The notes: generated by a model from the letters alone, not told the origin. 19,903 bases of DNA from JBDSLU01 sp039916225 (GCA_039916225.1 JBDSLU010000189.1:1-19903), one strand, 5' to 3'. Positions 7,099 through 18,733 are shown, numbered from the stretch's first letter. Made by a program: numbers and translations.

Positions 7099-7124
<26 letters not shown>
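6495..7124 (-). CDS. integral membrane protein, unknown function
   Basis: The product has 209 residues. A basic, Gly-rich N-terminus (KKGAKGGAARRGGGSGGGAG, residues 5-24) is followed by about five or six hydrophobic segments (near 28-48, 60-80, 88-110, 116-130, 142-162 and 184-201). A YGFVFIPGFRRW loop (104-115) and NWTRWNPQSIDYVEHFWRWG (166-185) stand out as probable conserved loops. I do not recognise a family. ATG at 7124 is preferred over an in-frame start at 7157, because it needs a smaller overlap with the MFS gene (26 bp) and has GGAG about 10 nt upstream. It overlaps genes at both ends and so is probably translated from the same message as the transporter. Confidence 0.65.
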
Positions 7125-8592
<1,468 letters not shown>

Positions 8593-8610
8593 TTGGGACG
8601 GGTCGCGAAA

Positions 8611-9618
8611 CTATTGCGTATACCCCGGGCGCGCACGGATCGTTGCACCGGGCCGGCGGACGCGCACCTCGAGGGCGTGCCAACCGGGACGGTCGACGCC
8701 GGTGGGCGTGTAACTGAGCTGGTAGCGGGTCCGGAACTCTCGCAGCGCGGCGACGAAGGCGCCTTCGAGCCGCGATCCGCCGGCGCCGTCGATCACCGAG
8801 CCGCCGGTGGCGCCGGTGAGATCGACGAGGAAATTCTCGACGCCAGCGTCACGCGGCTCGTTCGCCGACGCCGCGACCGCGACCGCCGGCGGCGTGCGGC
8901 GCGGCTGGCGCAGAAGGCGGGCGCCGCCGGCGACGACGGCATCGACGACGAGATTGGCGCGCGAGGCGAGCGCGATGACCGGCGAGGCGCGCAGCCAGCT
9001 CGCGGTATCGGCGCCGTCGCTGAAGATCAGCACCAGCGTCGGCCGATCGTTGCCGTGCGCGAGCAGCACGGACGTCCAGGCGGCGTCGACGAGCGAGGTC
9101 GCGCCGCGAGCGTCGGTGGTCTCGAGCGCCCGCAACGCCGCGGTGTGGTCGGTGGTCAGCGGCCCGTGGACGGTGACGCCGCTGGCGAAGGTGACGACCC
9201 CGGCGCGATCGTCCGACCGCAGGTTGCGGACCAGCGCCGACGCGGCATCGCGCAGCGCCTGCAGCCGCGTGCCGGCGACGCTGCGGCTGGTGTCGAGCAC
9301 CAGCACCACGTCGATGTCGACGTCCTCGATGCTCGCCGCGGTGACCTGCTGCCTGACCCCGTCGTCGAACAGCTCGAAGTCGTCGGCGGTGAGCTTGCCG
9401 ACCGGCTTGCCGCGCTCGGTGACGAGCGTGTCGAGGCGGACGACGTTGGCGACGGCGCGGAACAGCGGCGTCGGCTGCGGGGGCGGCTCCTGCTGCGCGC
9501 GGGCTGGGCCGACCATGCCGGCGCAGGCGATCAGCATGGCCACGCCGCCGACGATGCGGAACCGCCGACCTGCCGCGCCGAAGCGGCGCCGCCTGATCGC
9601 GCCGCGAAGGCGGGTCAT
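8611..9618 (-). CDS. VWFA-related acidobacterial-type protein (TIGR03436-like)
   Basis: The 335-residue product has a basic N-terminus and one hydrophobic signal or anchor segment (about 22-41, ending in ARAQ). A strand-rich region, VVRLDTLVTERGKPVGKLTADDFELFDDG (59-87), matches the conserved opening of the VWFA-related family common in Acidobacteriota. The VWA domain follows (about 103-305) with a complete MIDAS metal site: D109-x-S111-x-S113, T174 and D201. Such domains bind protein partners through a divalent metal, so an extracytoplasmic adhesion or assembly role is likely; the partner is not known. Its ATG overlaps the TGA of the TPR gene (ATGA at 9615-9618), so the TPR and VWA proteins are probably made together and may interact. 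Confidence 0.9.
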   Translation of the reverse strand: MTRLRGAIRRRRFGAAGRRFRIVGGVAMLIACAGMVGPARAQQEPPPQPTPLFRAVANVVRLDTLVTERGKPVGKLTADDFELFDDGVRQQVTAASIEDVDIDVVLVLDTSRSVAGTRLQALRDAASALVRNLRSDDRAGVVTFASGVTVHGPLTTDHTAALRALETTDARGATSLVDAAWTSVLLAHGNDRPTLVLIFSDGADTASWLRASPVIALASRANLVVDAVVAGGARLLRQPRRTPPAVAVAASANEPRDAGVENFLVDLTGATGGSVIDGAGGSRLEGAFVAALREFRTRYQLSYTPTGVDRPGWHALEVRVRRPGATIRARPGYTQ

Positions 9619-10853
9619 CGCACCACCAGCCGTCGCAGCGTCGCCAGGCCGGCGTCGATCCGCCACGCCTGGCCGAAGCCGTAGGCCCACCACGGATCCT
9701 CGGCACAGCAGTGCGGCTGCGGCCACAACCGGGCCAGGCGAGCTTGCGCCGCTTGCCAATCCCCGTCGGCCGCCTCCATGCGGCTGAGGGCGAGTACCGC
9801 CGTCTGCGAGGCCGGCCAGATCTCGAGGGCCGTCTGGTAGCGCTGCCGCGCGGCGGCCCGATCGCCGCGCGCGTCGGCGCCGTCGGCGCGCAGCATCTCG
9901 GCGAGGTAACGCCAGCGCTTGTCGCCGGTCTCGCTGGAGGCGCGGGCGAAGGCCGCGTCCGCCTCCGCCGACTTGCCAGTGAGCAGCAGCACGTGGCCGA
10001 GACGCAGGTGCGCTTCGGCGAGGGTGGGATCGAGCGCGATCGCCTGTCGATACGCGGTGAGCGCCTGTTCGAGGCGAAACGCGCGCTCGTCCTGTCGCCA
10101 CTTCTCGAGGTTGCCCTGCCGGCCGACGCTGGCTTCGACCAGGGCATTGGGCGCGGCGTGCGCCTCGTGCAGCGAGCCGAGGGCGAGGGCGACGAGCGGA
10201 TCTTGCGGGAAGCGCTGTTGGGCGCGGGCCAGCGGCGCCTGGATCTGCGGCAGCTCGCTGCGCAGCTGCAGCAGCCAGATCGACAGCAGCGTGGTCAGCT
10301 GGCTGGCTTGGGCGCGCCGCGCGATCTGCGGGTCGGGGCCGGTCCGGGTCGGGCCGGAGAACGCCGGGCCGTCGGTGACCCGCGGCCGCGCGATCGGCGA
10401 TGCGCCGGCGGGCAGCGGCGCCAGCTCCGTTTCCATCAGGTCGATCAGCTCGAGGGCCAGCTTGCGATGCGCCTCGGCGACGTCGCCGCGATCCTCGGCC
10501 TGGGCCTGGATGGCCGTGTCGACGTGGAGCGCGGCAGCGGCCGGCATCGACGCCGCCCACGATTCGAGCACGCGCTCGAATTCTTCCGGCTTCTGGGCGC
10601 GGGCGCGGCGGCAATCGGCGATGCCGCACAGCACCTGGCAGGTGAGGTCGCGCAGATCCTTGCGGGCGCGGTCGCGCAGGCCGGAGGTCGGATACGCGGC
10701 CATCTCGGCGACGGCCTTCGGCTGATCGCCGGACTGGTAGCGGGCGACGATGTCCAGGTAGGGCGAGCTGACCGAGACCTGGGCGCTGGCGGGCGTGGCG
10801 GTGGCACCGGCGAGCCATGCCAGGACGGCGACGACGGCGATGCGGCGCGTCAT
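9615..10853 (-). CDS. secreted TPR-repeat protein
   Basis: The 412-residue protein has a signal peptide (VVAVLAWLAGATATPASAQ, cleavage near residue 25) and four cysteines in a short N-terminal region (C72, C76, C81 and nearby). A helical middle precedes at least two clear tetratricopeptide units: one near 261-296 (AYRQAIALDPTLAEAHLRLG) and one near 326-360, with a third degenerate unit near 361-378. A C-terminal block, DPWWAYGFGQAWR (386-398), follows a Cys pair (382-383). TPRs form protein-binding solenoids; the coupling to the VWA gene suggests a joint complex at the envelope (inference). The start was chosen at ATG 10853 because it opens directly into the signal peptide, 17 bp after the symporter stop. 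The in-frame extension upstream reads antisense-like sequence of the symporter gene. Confidence 0.85.
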   Translation of the reverse strand: MTRRIAVVAVLAWLAGATATPASAQVSVSSPYLDIVARYQSGDQPKAVAEMAAYPTSGLRDRARKDLRDLTCQVLCGIADCRRARAQKPEEFERVLESWAASMPAAAALHVDTAIQAQAEDRGDVAEAHRKLALELIDLMETELAPLPAGASPIARPRVTDGPAFSGPTRTGPDPQIARRAQASQLTTLLSIWLLQLRSELPQIQAPLARAQQRFPQDPLVALALGSLHEAHAAPNALVEASVGRQGNLEKWRQDERAFRLEQALTAYRQAIALDPTLAEAHLRLGHVLLLTGKSAEADAAFARASSETGDKRWRYLAEMLRADGADARGDRAAARQRYQTALEIWPASQTAVLALSRMEAADGDWQAAQARLARLWPQPHCCAEDPWWAYGFGQAWRIDAGLATLRRLVVR

Positions 10854-10870
10854 GACCCCGACAGCATGCC

Positions 10871-12484
10871 TCAGAAGTAGCGCGCCAGCGTGCGTTCGCC
10901 GGGCGGCGGAGTCAGCACCGAGACCAGGCCCATCAACAGCACCGAACCGATGGTCAGCGGCACGACCGGCAACAGGTTGAAGACCAGCAGCCCGGCGGCG
11001 GCGCGCGACAGCACCGCCACCTCGCCGAGGGTCCACAGCACCGTCGGCGGCCCGGCCGGCGCCGGCACGTTGATCTGCACGGCGGCGACCGCAGCGATGC
11101 CGATCGCCACCCAGATGACGACGGCCAGCGCGCCCCACTTGGTGCTCCGCCGCCAGAACAGGGCCGCGACGAGCAGCGGCGACAGCGCCGAGTAGCCGGC
11201 AAAGGCGAATTGACTGGCGAGATCGAAGATCGACTGCGGGACCCGCAGCGCGATGGCATAGGCGACCACCGTCAGCAGGACGACGAACAGCCGGCCCATC
11301 TGCACCTGGACGTTCGGCCCGAAGCGCGCCGTGCCGCCGTAGAACGTGAACACGTCCTCGGTGAACATCGTCGACAGCGCCAGGATCTGCGAGTCGCTGG
11401 CCATCACCGCCGCCATCACCGAGGCGCCGAGCAGCCCGATCAGCCACACCGGCGCGTAGTGCTCGACCAGGCGCAGCATCACGTCGTCGCCGGATGCGGT
11501 GCGGCGCAGCCGATCGCGCTCGGTGGCGTCGAGCGTCGGCCCGGCGGTCGCCAGCGTGGCGCGAGCATCGAGCTTGGCCTTGATCGCCGGCACGTCGGTG
11601 GCCCGGTTGGCGGCCACGCCGAGGAACACGCAGGGCAGCCAGATCGCCAGCATGCAGATCGGGTAGAGGATCACCGTCCGCTTGAAGTGGGTCAGCTTCT
11701 TCGCCGTCAGGCAGAAGATGCCGATGTGCGGGAAGGCGATCGATGACAGCGGAATGAAGGTGTAGCTGAAGAAATACCAGGGCGAGATGCGCTCGCGGGT
11801 GAGGAGCGCCGCCTGCCCCGGCGTGTCGAGCATCTCAGTGAAGACGTGCCCGAAGCCGCCCATGCCCGCCCCGACCACGGCGACAGCGAGCAGCCCGAAC
11901 GCCAGGAACATCAGCGTCTGCAGCGTGTTGACCCAGGCGGTGCCGCGCATGCCGCCGAAGAACACGTAGCTCATGACGACGAGCGCGACCAGCGCGCCAC
12001 CGGCCCAGTACGGCACCAGCCCACCCGACAGGGCGGCCAGCGTCGTGCCGCCGCCCATCACGCCGACGATGATGTACGGCACCAGCAGGACGGCCTGGAC
12101 CACGAAGATCACCGTGCCGATGTGGCCGCACTCCCAGCGATCGCGGAACATCTGCACCGGCGTCATGAAGCCGTGCCGATGGCCGAGCGACCAGATGCGC
12201 GTGCCGATGAAGAACAGCGACAGCGGGATGATCAGCGCCGACGACGACGCCATCAGGCCGTAGGTGACGATGCCGTTGCTGAAGGCGTGGCCCGACGAGC
12301 CGAGGATCGAGAAGGCCGTCATGTTCGTGCCGAACAGCGACAGCACGAACACGAACGGGCCTAGCGATCGTCCGGCGAGGAAGAAATCCTCGGCGCCGGC
12401 CCGGCGATCTGACCGCCGGAAGGCGAAGACGCCGACGTAGACGACCGCGACCAGGTAGAGCCCGACGATGGCGAGCGGGATCAC
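10871..12484 (-). CDS. SSS-family sodium:solute symporter
   Basis: The 537-residue product has about 13 membrane helices. SSS hallmarks are the FFLAGRSLGPF segment (34-44), FGGMRGTAWVNTLQT (176-190) and MASDSQILALSTMFTEDVF (361-379), where S363 and the following polar residues fit the Na2 region. A hydrophilic insert (about 295-340) lies in a loop. Uptake would be driven by the sodium gradient; the solute is unknown. The GTG start at 12482-12484 overlaps the TGA of the DUF3311 gene (GTGA). The frame is open upstream to 12652, but that part is Arg/Pro-rich, lacks membrane character and is out of frame with the DUF3311 gene it overlaps, so it was rejected. The DUF3311-SSS pairing is a known arrangement and suggests a two-part transporter. 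Confidence 0.92.
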   Translation of the reverse strand: MIPLAIVGLYLVAVVYVGVFAFRRSDRRAGAEDFFLAGRSLGPFVFVLSLFGTNMTAFSILGSSGHAFSNGIVTYGLMASSSALIIPLSLFFIGTRIWSLGHRHGFMTPVQMFRDRWECGHIGTVIFVVQAVLLVPYIIVGVMGGGTTLAALSGGLVPYWAGGALVALVVMSYVFFGGMRGTAWVNTLQTLMFLAFGLLAVAVVGAGMGGFGHVFTEMLDTPGQAALLTRERISPWYFFSYTFIPLSSIAFPHIGIFCLTAKKLTHFKRTVILYPICMLAIWLPCVFLGVAANRATDVPAIKAKLDARATLATAGPTLDATERDRLRRTASGDDVMLRLVEHYAPVWLIGLLGASVMAAVMASDSQILALSTMFTEDVFTFYGGTARFGPNVQVQMGRLFVVLLTVVAYAIALRVPQSIFDLASQFAFAGYSALSPLLVAALFWRRSTKWGALAVVIWVAIGIAAVAAVQINVPAPAGPPTVLWTLGEVAVLSRAAAGLLVFNLLPVVPLTIGSVLLMGLVSVLTPPPGERTLARYF

Positions 12485-12705
12485 GCGCGACCGCCCGGCG
12501 TCCCGTCTCCGGACTCCTCGCCTTCGAGGTGCGATGGCCAGGCACGTCGCACCAGCACCGCCATGATCAGCGACACCGCCAGCGTGTAGGCGGCGTGGTA
12601 GGCGAGCCCGGGCGGGAGCACGCCGAAGACGAGCGGGCTCGACGTGCGCCACAGCCAGAGATCCTGGTGCAGGGCGAAAAACAGGAGCAGGACGAGGGCC
12701 GTCAT
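12481..12705 (-). CDS. DUF3311 small membrane protein, symporter partner
   Basis: The 74-residue protein has two membrane segments (about 2-14 and 33-53) joined by the family's conserved loop HQDLWLW (14-20), FGVLPPGLAYHAAYTL (28-43), and a C-terminal VRRAWP (52-57). DUF3311 proteins are typically encoded directly upstream of SSS symporters and are presumed accessory subunits. The GTGA overlap with the symporter here fits that. The ATG at 12705 was chosen because the in-frame upstream extension (to 12771) is Arg/Ser-rich and overlaps the preceding gene. The C-terminus is a short acidic/Gly tail. Confidence 0.88.
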   Translation of the reverse strand: MTALVLLLFFALHQDLWLWRTSSPLVFGVLPPGLAYHAAYTLAVSLIMAVLVRRAWPSHLEGEESGDGTPGGRA

Positions 12706-12715
12706 TGCTCTTCGG

Positions 12716-13102
12716 TTACGACGAGCGGAGCGATCGCGCGACCAGGCCGATGCCGCCGAACAGGAGGGCAAGCATGACCAGCGTGTTGAAGAGCGAGGTC
12801 GGGCGGAAGTAGATGTCCATGTGCATCAGGACCCCCGCCAGGATGATGACCGTGCCGACCGCGGTGAGAAGCCAGCCGACCAGCGAGCGGCCGTCGAAGA
12901 ACAGGAAGGCGATGCCCGCGAGCAGCGGCAGCAGTGACAGGCCGAAGCTGCCCTGGCCGCCGAAACTCCAGTAGGACGTGGTGACCTGGACCTGGTTCAG
13001 CAGCAGGTAACCGCCGGCGGCGACCATCAACACGCCGGCGAAAAACGCGCCGACGCCGCCCGACGTGCCGCCGGGGCCGCGTTCCCGATCTGGACTGACC
13101 AC
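12716..13102 (-). CDS. small four-helix membrane protein, unknown function
   Basis: With GTG at 13102 the product has 128 residues: a short charged N-terminus (SPDRERGPGG) and four hydrophobic segments (near 16-34, 52-68, 73-93 and 102-120). Between them are YLLLNQVQVTTSYWSFGG, FFDGRS and MDIYFRPTSLFNTL, which look like conserved loops. I believe it belongs to a conserved uncharacterised family but cannot name it. An in-frame ATG at 13120 would place the start only 8 bp from the divergent gene and bury a TATCCT box inside the coding region. With GTG 13102 that box ends exactly 8 bp before the start, as at other genes here, so GTG is preferred. It heads the long minus-strand gene run, 10 bp before DUF3311. 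Confidence 0.7.
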   Translation of the reverse strand: MVSPDRERGPGGTSGGVGAFFAGVLMVAAGGYLLLNQVQVTTSYWSFGGQGSFGLSLLPLLAGIAFLFFDGRSLVGWLLTAVGTVIILAGVLMHMDIYFRPTSLFNTLVMLALLFGGIGLVARSLRSS

Positions 13103-13110
13103 GGGCCGTA

Positions 13111-13116
13111 AGGATA
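13111..13116 (-). promoter_or_regulatory. candidate -10 box TATCCT
   Basis: Minus-strand TATCCT is followed by 8 bp and then GTG at 13102. It would start the long minus-strand operon as a leaderless message. It overlaps the plus-strand -10 candidate at 13115-13120. Confidence 0.45.
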
Positions 13117-13120
13117 GCAT
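13115..13120 (+). promoter_or_regulatory. candidate -10 box TAGCAT
   Basis: Plus-strand TAGCAT ends 8 bp before the ATG at 13129, with no Shine-Dalgarno in between. It shares bases 13115-13116 with the minus-strand box, so polymerase probably cannot occupy both promoters at once. Confidence 0.35.
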
Positions 13121-13128
13121 CGGCCCCC

Positions 13129-13575
13129 ATGACGTGGGTTTTCTTCGCGCTCGGTGCCGCTCTGTCCTGGGGTCTCTACGGGCCGACGCTGCACAAAGGG
13201 CAGACCATGCTGGGGAGCCCGATGAAGGCGCTGCTGTGCGTCGGCATCGCCTACTTCCTGGTCGGCGTGCTGGTGCCGGTGATCACACTGGGCACGCAGG
13301 GCGACCTGAAGGGCTTCAACACCTCGGGCGTCCTTGCGGCCACCGGCGGCGGGATGCTCGGCGCGATCGGCGCCGTCTTCATCATCTTCGCCTTCCGCTC
13401 GGGCGGGCTGCCGGCCTATGTGATGCCCCTGGTGTTCGGCGGCGCCCCGCTCGTCAACGTGCTGGTGTCGATGGTCATGCACCCGCCCAAGGAGAGTCCC
13501 AACCCGCTCCTGTGGGCCGGCTACCTGCTGGCGTCGGTGGGCGCAGCACTGGTGCTCTACTTCAAGCCGGCGTAG
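13129..13575 (+). CDS. DMT/EamA-like half-transporter
   Basis: The 148-residue protein has about five membrane helices (near 2-18, 33-54, 67-89, 93-115 and 126-145). A glycine-rich stretch (GGGMLGAIGAVFIIFAFRSG, near 73-92) and LPAYVMPLVFGGAPLVNVLVSMVMHPP (near 94-120) resemble one half of a drug/metabolite transporter. Full DMT exporters carry ten helices as two such repeats, so this would work as a dimer or with a partner (inference). Substrate unknown. The start fits a -10 box 8 bp upstream. It diverges from the minus-strand operon with only 26 bp between start codons, and converges on the small winged-helix gene. Confidence 0.75.
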   Translation: MTWVFFALGAALSWGLYGPTLHKGQTMLGSPMKALLCVGIAYFLVGVLVPVITLGTQGDLKGFNTSGVLAATGGGMLGAIGAVFIIFAFRSGGLPAYVMPLVFGGAPLVNVLVSMVMHPPKESPNPLLWAGYLLASVGAALVLYFKPA

Positions 13576-13693
13576 GCGCCGGCCGCGTCCGCTTGGCCAA
13601 CGCGCCGGCGCGGAGGCCTTCGTACAACAGTTCTGTCGGCCAGGTTCAGCCGGGCCAACAGAACCGTCGGCTCCCTCCGACCACCGGGAGCTG
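13566..13693. terminator. hairpin-rich convergent junction
   Basis: Several stems lie between two converging genes. GCCGGCG/CGCCGGC (13566-13572 with 13577-13583) spans the TAG of the transporter gene. Arms 13630-13641 and 13653-13664 pair over 12 positions with one mismatch; in minus-strand RNA that mismatch is a G-U pair. GCTCCC/GGGAGC (13670-13675 with 13686-13691) lies beside the other gene's stop. There are no T tracts, so termination in one or both directions is likely but not proven. Confidence 0.45.
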
Positions 13694-13927
13694 CTAGGCG
13701 CCGAGCTTCAAGTCGACGCGGCCGCGATAGCCGCCCGACTCGGAGCGGACCAGTTCACCATTCCTGGTCCAGCGCAGGAAGTGCTCCGCCACCAGCCGAT
13801 CGACGACTTTCGCGCACTCTTCCGGGGCGATTCCCCACAGGCGCGCCCCCTGACGCAGCGTCAGGCACATGCCGGGACTCTCGTTGAATTCGGACTTGAT
13901 GCGAGTGACCAGTGCGTCGGTATCCAT
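13694..13927 (-). CDS. small winged-helix-like protein
   Basis: The 77-residue product starts MDTDALVTRIKSEFNESPGMCLTL and contains QGARLWGIAPEECAKVVDRLVAEHFLRWTRNGELVRS (25-62). This is the pattern of a widespread small family of about 75-90 residues: a helix-turn-helix with a short beta wing (TRNGELVRS), 'A-RLWG-x-C-x-LV-xFL-RT-DG'. It might bind DNA, but its target is unknown. The frame is open upstream to 14062, but that extension is Arg/Thr-rich and not family-like, so ATG 13927 is used. No clear ribosome site is seen. It shares the AT-rich region 14071-14122 with the phosphorylase gene, which runs the other way, so regulation of that gene is conceivable but unproven. Confidence 0.72.
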   Translation of the reverse strand: MDTDALVTRIKSEFNESPGMCLTLRQGARLWGIAPEECAKVVDRLVAEHFLRWTRNGELVRSESGGYRGRVDLKLGA

Positions 13928-14380
13928 GACTGCGTCGGTCCCGTTCGACGTCCGGCGGTGCGCCGGCTCGTCGGTCGTGGCTGCAAGGCAGATGCCGGCG
14001 TTTGAGCGCGTTTTATGCCGCCGAAGCGTGTGATCGCGTGCTCGTGGAAGTCCCGCGCGCAACGCATGAGAACATTTTTGTGCGGTCCATTTATCAATAT
14101 CGACACGAATGTCGACTAGTCGTGCGAACCGCCCCGAGGCGAAATCAGCACGCCGATTCGACGGAACCCGCGGGAAAATGCCTCGGCTGAACTAGCCGCG
14201 CGGCAGCGCGAGCTCGACCGGGGCGAAGCACGCTTCTTGCTGCGCAGTACCGAGCCGCACGCCGTATCGACGCGACGGCGCCGCCCCGATCCGAGCGGGA
14301 CGGATAGCTGCCGGCCCGCCGAAAAGGCGGCCCGTGGCAGGTCCCGAGGGGATCTGCCGCAACACATAGAAGGGACCCTT
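13928..14380. other. divergent regulatory region without a convincing gene
   Basis: This 453-bp region separates the winged-helix gene (-) from the GAF-phosphorylase gene (+). Bases 14071-14120 are only about 38% G+C by hand count, against about 70% in nearby coding DNA. A weak minus-strand promoter can be read there: TTGATA at 14092-14097, a 17-bp spacer and TGTTCT. Palindromes cluster at 14100-14122. Farther on, CCGAGGC (14134-14140) can pair with GCCTCGG (14180-14186) around a CCCGCGGG palindrome (14167-14174), suggesting a structured leader. Open frames here look like non-coding GC-rich sequence. Confidence 0.5.
14100..14122. promoter_or_regulatory. overlapping palindromes, candidate operator
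   Basis: TCGACA-CGAA-TGTCGA (14100-14115) is a perfect 6-bp inverted repeat. It overlaps the perfect 10-bp palindrome CGACTAGTCG (14113-14122). They sit at the edge of the AT-rich patch between divergent genes. The binding factor is unknown; the winged-helix gene product encoded next door is one candidate. Confidence 0.35.
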
Positions 14381-17034
<2,654 letters not shown>

Positions 17035-17038
<4 letters not shown>

Positions 17039-18273
17039 CGCCCGCGCTCCGCCATCTGCCGCGCGATCGACGCCTTCAGCGCCGGCAGGTGGCGAAGGGC
17101 GTTTTCGTAGTAAACCTTGCGCAGCACCGCGTCGGGCAGGCCGAGACCGGAGACATTCCAGCGGCCGTGCCCGGGCGAGCCGCCCTCGGTCCGCACCTGC
17201 GCCGGGTGCTCGAAGTATTCGTCGTTGGTTTCGAGCAGACGCCAATGCGGCGTCCAGAAGTCGTCGACACCTCGGCCCGGATCGCCGTCCGTTCCCATGA
17301 GGACGCGATCCTGGTACTTGATGATGAACTCGCGCCACAGGCGCGGCGCCCGGCCGAGATCCTGGAACGTCGCGGCGAGCTCGACGTCGGCGTTCGGGTA
17401 AGTGTCGAGCAGCTTCGCGACCTTGGCCGGGTCGTAGTAGAGCATCGCCAGGTGCGCGTTGACGAAGCGCGTCTTCGGATGCTTGCGATGCATGTTCTCG
17501 CGCGCCTGCTCGATCACGTCGTGGGTCGGAAAGCCGCCCCCGTAGTAGTTGCCCTCGGTGTCGCCGGGCTTGGCCCACAGGCCGGCTTCGTAGCGCTCGT
17601 TCTTCGGGCTGATCGGGTAGAAGCGGCCGATCGAGTCACTCAGGTGGATCATCACCGGCCGGTCGTACTTCGCCGCCATGTCCCAGATCGGATCCAGGCG
17701 CGGGTCGTCGGCCTGGATGTAGGTGCCGTCGGGGTTCTTGGCGGTGAGGCCCAGTGTCTTCCAGACCTTCATCCCGAGGGCGCCGGCCTTGAACGCCCGC
17801 TCCATCTCGGCGGCGAACTTCTGTGACCAGCCCGGCTCGTTGATGCCGTCGGCGCTGAAGGTGATGAAGTTGGCGACGCGATCCTTGTAGGGCTCGCCGG
17901 CCTTCAGCACCGCGTCCAGGTGCGCCCCCGTCCCGCCGTCCATGTTGGCGATGGCGCCGATGCCGGCCCGATCGAGCAGCGCCACCAGCTCCTTGTAAGC
18001 GGCGTCGGTGGTGACGTCGGGCGCGTGCACGTGAAAGTCGATCGCCGGATACCTGGCCTTGGCGATGGCCGTCCGCGGCAGCCGGGCCAGGGTGATGGGC
18101 ATGTGCGGCGGGATATGCCCGTCTGGCTTCCAGCCGGGCGGCGGGGCGACGTCGTCGAAGGTGGCGAGCGGTGGGACCGTGACCTGCGCCTTGCCGCCGG
18201 ACGGTGGCTGCTGGGCAGACGAAGCGACCACGCATCCCACGACGATGACGGCGGCGACGGTGAGGCGCTTCAT
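17035..18273 (-). CDS. secreted amidohydrolase-2 family protein
   Basis: The 412-residue protein has a signal peptide (LTVAAVIVVGCVVASSAQ, cleavage near 21). The TIM-barrel amidohydrolase (PF04909-like) runs about 76-400. Metal and catalytic residues are visible: H81 and H83 (DFHVHAPD), H210 (VMIHLSD), H274 (NAHLAM) and D329 (MGTDGDPG). K169 in LGMKVWKTLG takes the place where related enzymes carry a lysine. Related enzymes hydrolyse or decarboxylate small organic acids and lactones; the substrate is unknown. It lies outside the cytoplasm according to the signal peptide, unlike many relatives. Its TAA (17035-17037) overlaps the TAG of the phosphorylase gene on the other strand. ATG 18273 lies 8 bp after a TATACT box, so the message is probably leaderless. 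Confidence 0.87.
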
Positions 18274-18281
18274 GGGGCGCC

Positions 18282-18287
18282 AGTATA
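18282..18287 (-). promoter_or_regulatory. candidate -10 box TATACT
   Basis: Minus-strand TATACT (5 of 6 consensus bases) ends 8 bp before the ATG at 18273. A perfect palindrome lies just upstream where a -35 would be. Confidence 0.5.
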
Positions 18288-18297
18288 GGCGCGCTCG

Positions 18298-18309
18298 CGC
18301 ACATGTGCG
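18298..18309. promoter_or_regulatory. 12-bp palindrome CGCACATGTGCG, candidate operator
   Basis: A perfect palindrome begins 10 bp upstream of the amidohydrolase -10 box and covers the expected spacer and -35 region. A repressor bound here would block the promoter (inference). Confidence 0.35.
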
Positions 18310-18340
18310 AGGAATCGAAACTGACCTGCGTAGCGGGTGG

Positions 18341-18664
18341 TCAGGCCGTGCCCGGCGATTCCAATTCTCCAAGGCGCGCCACGCACAGGTCGTCTCGCTG
18401 GCACCACCACGAGCCATCCCGCAACCACAACGGGTGCGCATGTCGCGGACACTTCGGCCATACGGTGTCGAAACGATTGTCGTGCATGTCCTGCTGCGTA
18501 TCGTCGACCACCTCCTGAACGTAGCTCACGATGTCATCGATGAACTGCCGAAGTCGCAGCGCGTTCTTCAAGGCCAGGTAGTCGTGAGCAGCTCCACCTG
18601 TTGCGTGCAGGTCATGAACAAGTCGCCGGACGACTTGATCCTGGTCAACGTCAGTAATGGGCAT
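18341..18664 (-). CDS. small Cys/His protein, unknown function
   Basis: The 107-residue frame has a balanced, protein-like composition, unlike the Arg/Pro-rich spurious frames around it. The N-terminal part (about 5-65) is helical, acidic and rich in Gln/Asp (FIDDIVSYVQEVVDDTQQDM). The C-terminal part has WPKCPRHAHPL (69-79), GSWWC (84-88) and C94. C72-x2-H75-x-H77 together with C88 could bind zinc as a small ribbon. I recall uncharacterised proteins with a similar CPxHxHPL...WxC end, but cannot name the family. The ATG at 18664 has no strong ribosome site; a weak TATCGT lies 18 bp upstream. Hand counts of four rows here give 53-60% G+C, below the rest of the window, which suggests later acquisition. 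Confidence 0.65.
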   Translation of the reverse strand: MPITDVDQDQVVRRLVHDLHATGGAAHDYLALKNALRLRQFIDDIVSYVQEVVDDTQQDMHDNRFDTVWPKCPRHAHPLWLRDGSWWCQRDDLCVARLGELESPGTA

Positions 18665-18702
18665 CTTGATGAAGTCTGCCTAACGATACTGCCGTTCAAC
18701 GG

Positions 18703-18733
18703 CGGGCGCGAGAGGGAGCCCGCAGGGCGCCCG
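18703..18733. repeat. inverted repeat between divergent genes
   Basis: CGGGCGC (18703-18709) and GCGCCCG (18727-18733) are perfect inverted arms around 17 bp. They lie between the Cys/His gene (-) and the VOC gene (+), where they could shape a leader or bind a regulator. A role is not established. Confidence 0.25.

Noticed and set aside
12485..12652. N-terminal extension of the SSS symporter
   Set aside because: Arg/Pro-rich, without membrane character, and it overlaps the DUF3311 gene; the GTGA junction at 12481-12484 gives a better start.
13120..13120. ATG at 13120 as start of the four-helix membrane protein
   Set aside because: It would leave 8 bp to the divergent gene and put the -10 box inside the coding sequence; GTG 13102 shares the spacing seen at other genes.
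14237..14380. Longer N-terminus for the GAF-phosphorylase from TTG 14237
   Set aside because: Composition is Arg/Pro/Ser-rich with no domain. GTG 14381 has AAGGGA at 5-nt spacing just before the conserved region.
18703..18733. Possible structured RNA or tRNA-like element
   Set aside because: There is only one perfect 7-bp inverted repeat. I found no cloverleaf, anticodon arm or T-loop pattern.
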